From: Bacillota bacterium
GTDB lineage: Bacteria > Bacillota > UBA994
Reading direction: 5' to 3'
Assembly: GCA_018725275.1 (NCBI GenBank)
Contig: QLUC01000034.1
Location: 1-14,672, forward strand
DNA length: 14,672 bases
Both the position numbers and the translations under genes were made by a program. Shown here piece after piece: positions 14,672 to 14,672 of the stretch (position 1 is the stretch's first letter; every line of letters begins with the position of its first letter). Under the pieces are notes generated by a model. That model saw only the letters and a list, made by a program, of their open reading frames with translations. It made no database searches and had not been told where the DNA came from.

Positions 14672-14672
14672 G

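Overview
The window looks like chromosomal DNA of an anaerobic, clostridia-like Bacillota (Firmicutes). This is inferred from strong GGAGG-type ribosome binding sites in front of nearly every gene, frequent GTG/TTG starts (7 of 12 genes as assigned here), a lipoprotein solute-binding protein, a sigma-A-type promoter and short gene spacing. No taxonomic marker is present, so this is a moderate-confidence impression. I see no rRNA, tRNA, CRISPR array, transposase or phage gene.

Layout. (1) Positions 1-121 hold a short intergenic region with a hairpin whose U-tract lies on the minus strand. (2) Positions 122-2554 (+) encode an unusual soluble protein: a chemoreceptor signalling hairpin fused at its C-terminus to a complete family-5 (oligopeptide/nickel type) solute-binding domain, with no signal peptide or membrane segment. 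(3) Positions 2575-11189 (-) form one tightly packed gene run, probably an operon, read right to left: TetR-type regulator, then lipoprotein binding protein LivK, ATPases LivG and LivF, permeases LivH and LivM, a KAS III-like condensing enzyme, an alpha/beta hydrolase, and an acetyl-CoA hydrolase/4-hydroxybutyrate CoA-transferase-family enzyme. A near-consensus sigma-A promoter sits in front of the tetR-like gene. (4) Positions 11315-14410 (-) hold a second two-gene run: an MFS transporter followed 15 bp later by an ABC-F ATPase. (5) Positions 14411-14672 contain a candidate promoter for that run and what may be a decayed coding remnant.

How the genes may work together. The large operon joins a high-affinity importer of the branched-chain amino acid (HAAT) family with three acyl-CoA/ester enzymes and a TetR-type sensor. 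The simplest reading is that a small organic acid or related carbon compound is imported, activated or released by CoA transfer, and processed by the hydrolase and the condensing enzyme, with the TetR protein sensing the substrate or its CoA ester. No acyl-CoA ligase is present, so the CoA-transferase is the candidate activating enzyme. The condensing enzyme has His where KAS III enzymes have the catalytic Asn, so it may not do ordinary FabH chemistry. The MCP-binding-protein fusion is convergent with this operon (20 bp between the two stop codons) and looks like a cytoplasmic sensor of an oligopeptide-like or other family-5 ligand. It is the most unusual object in the window.
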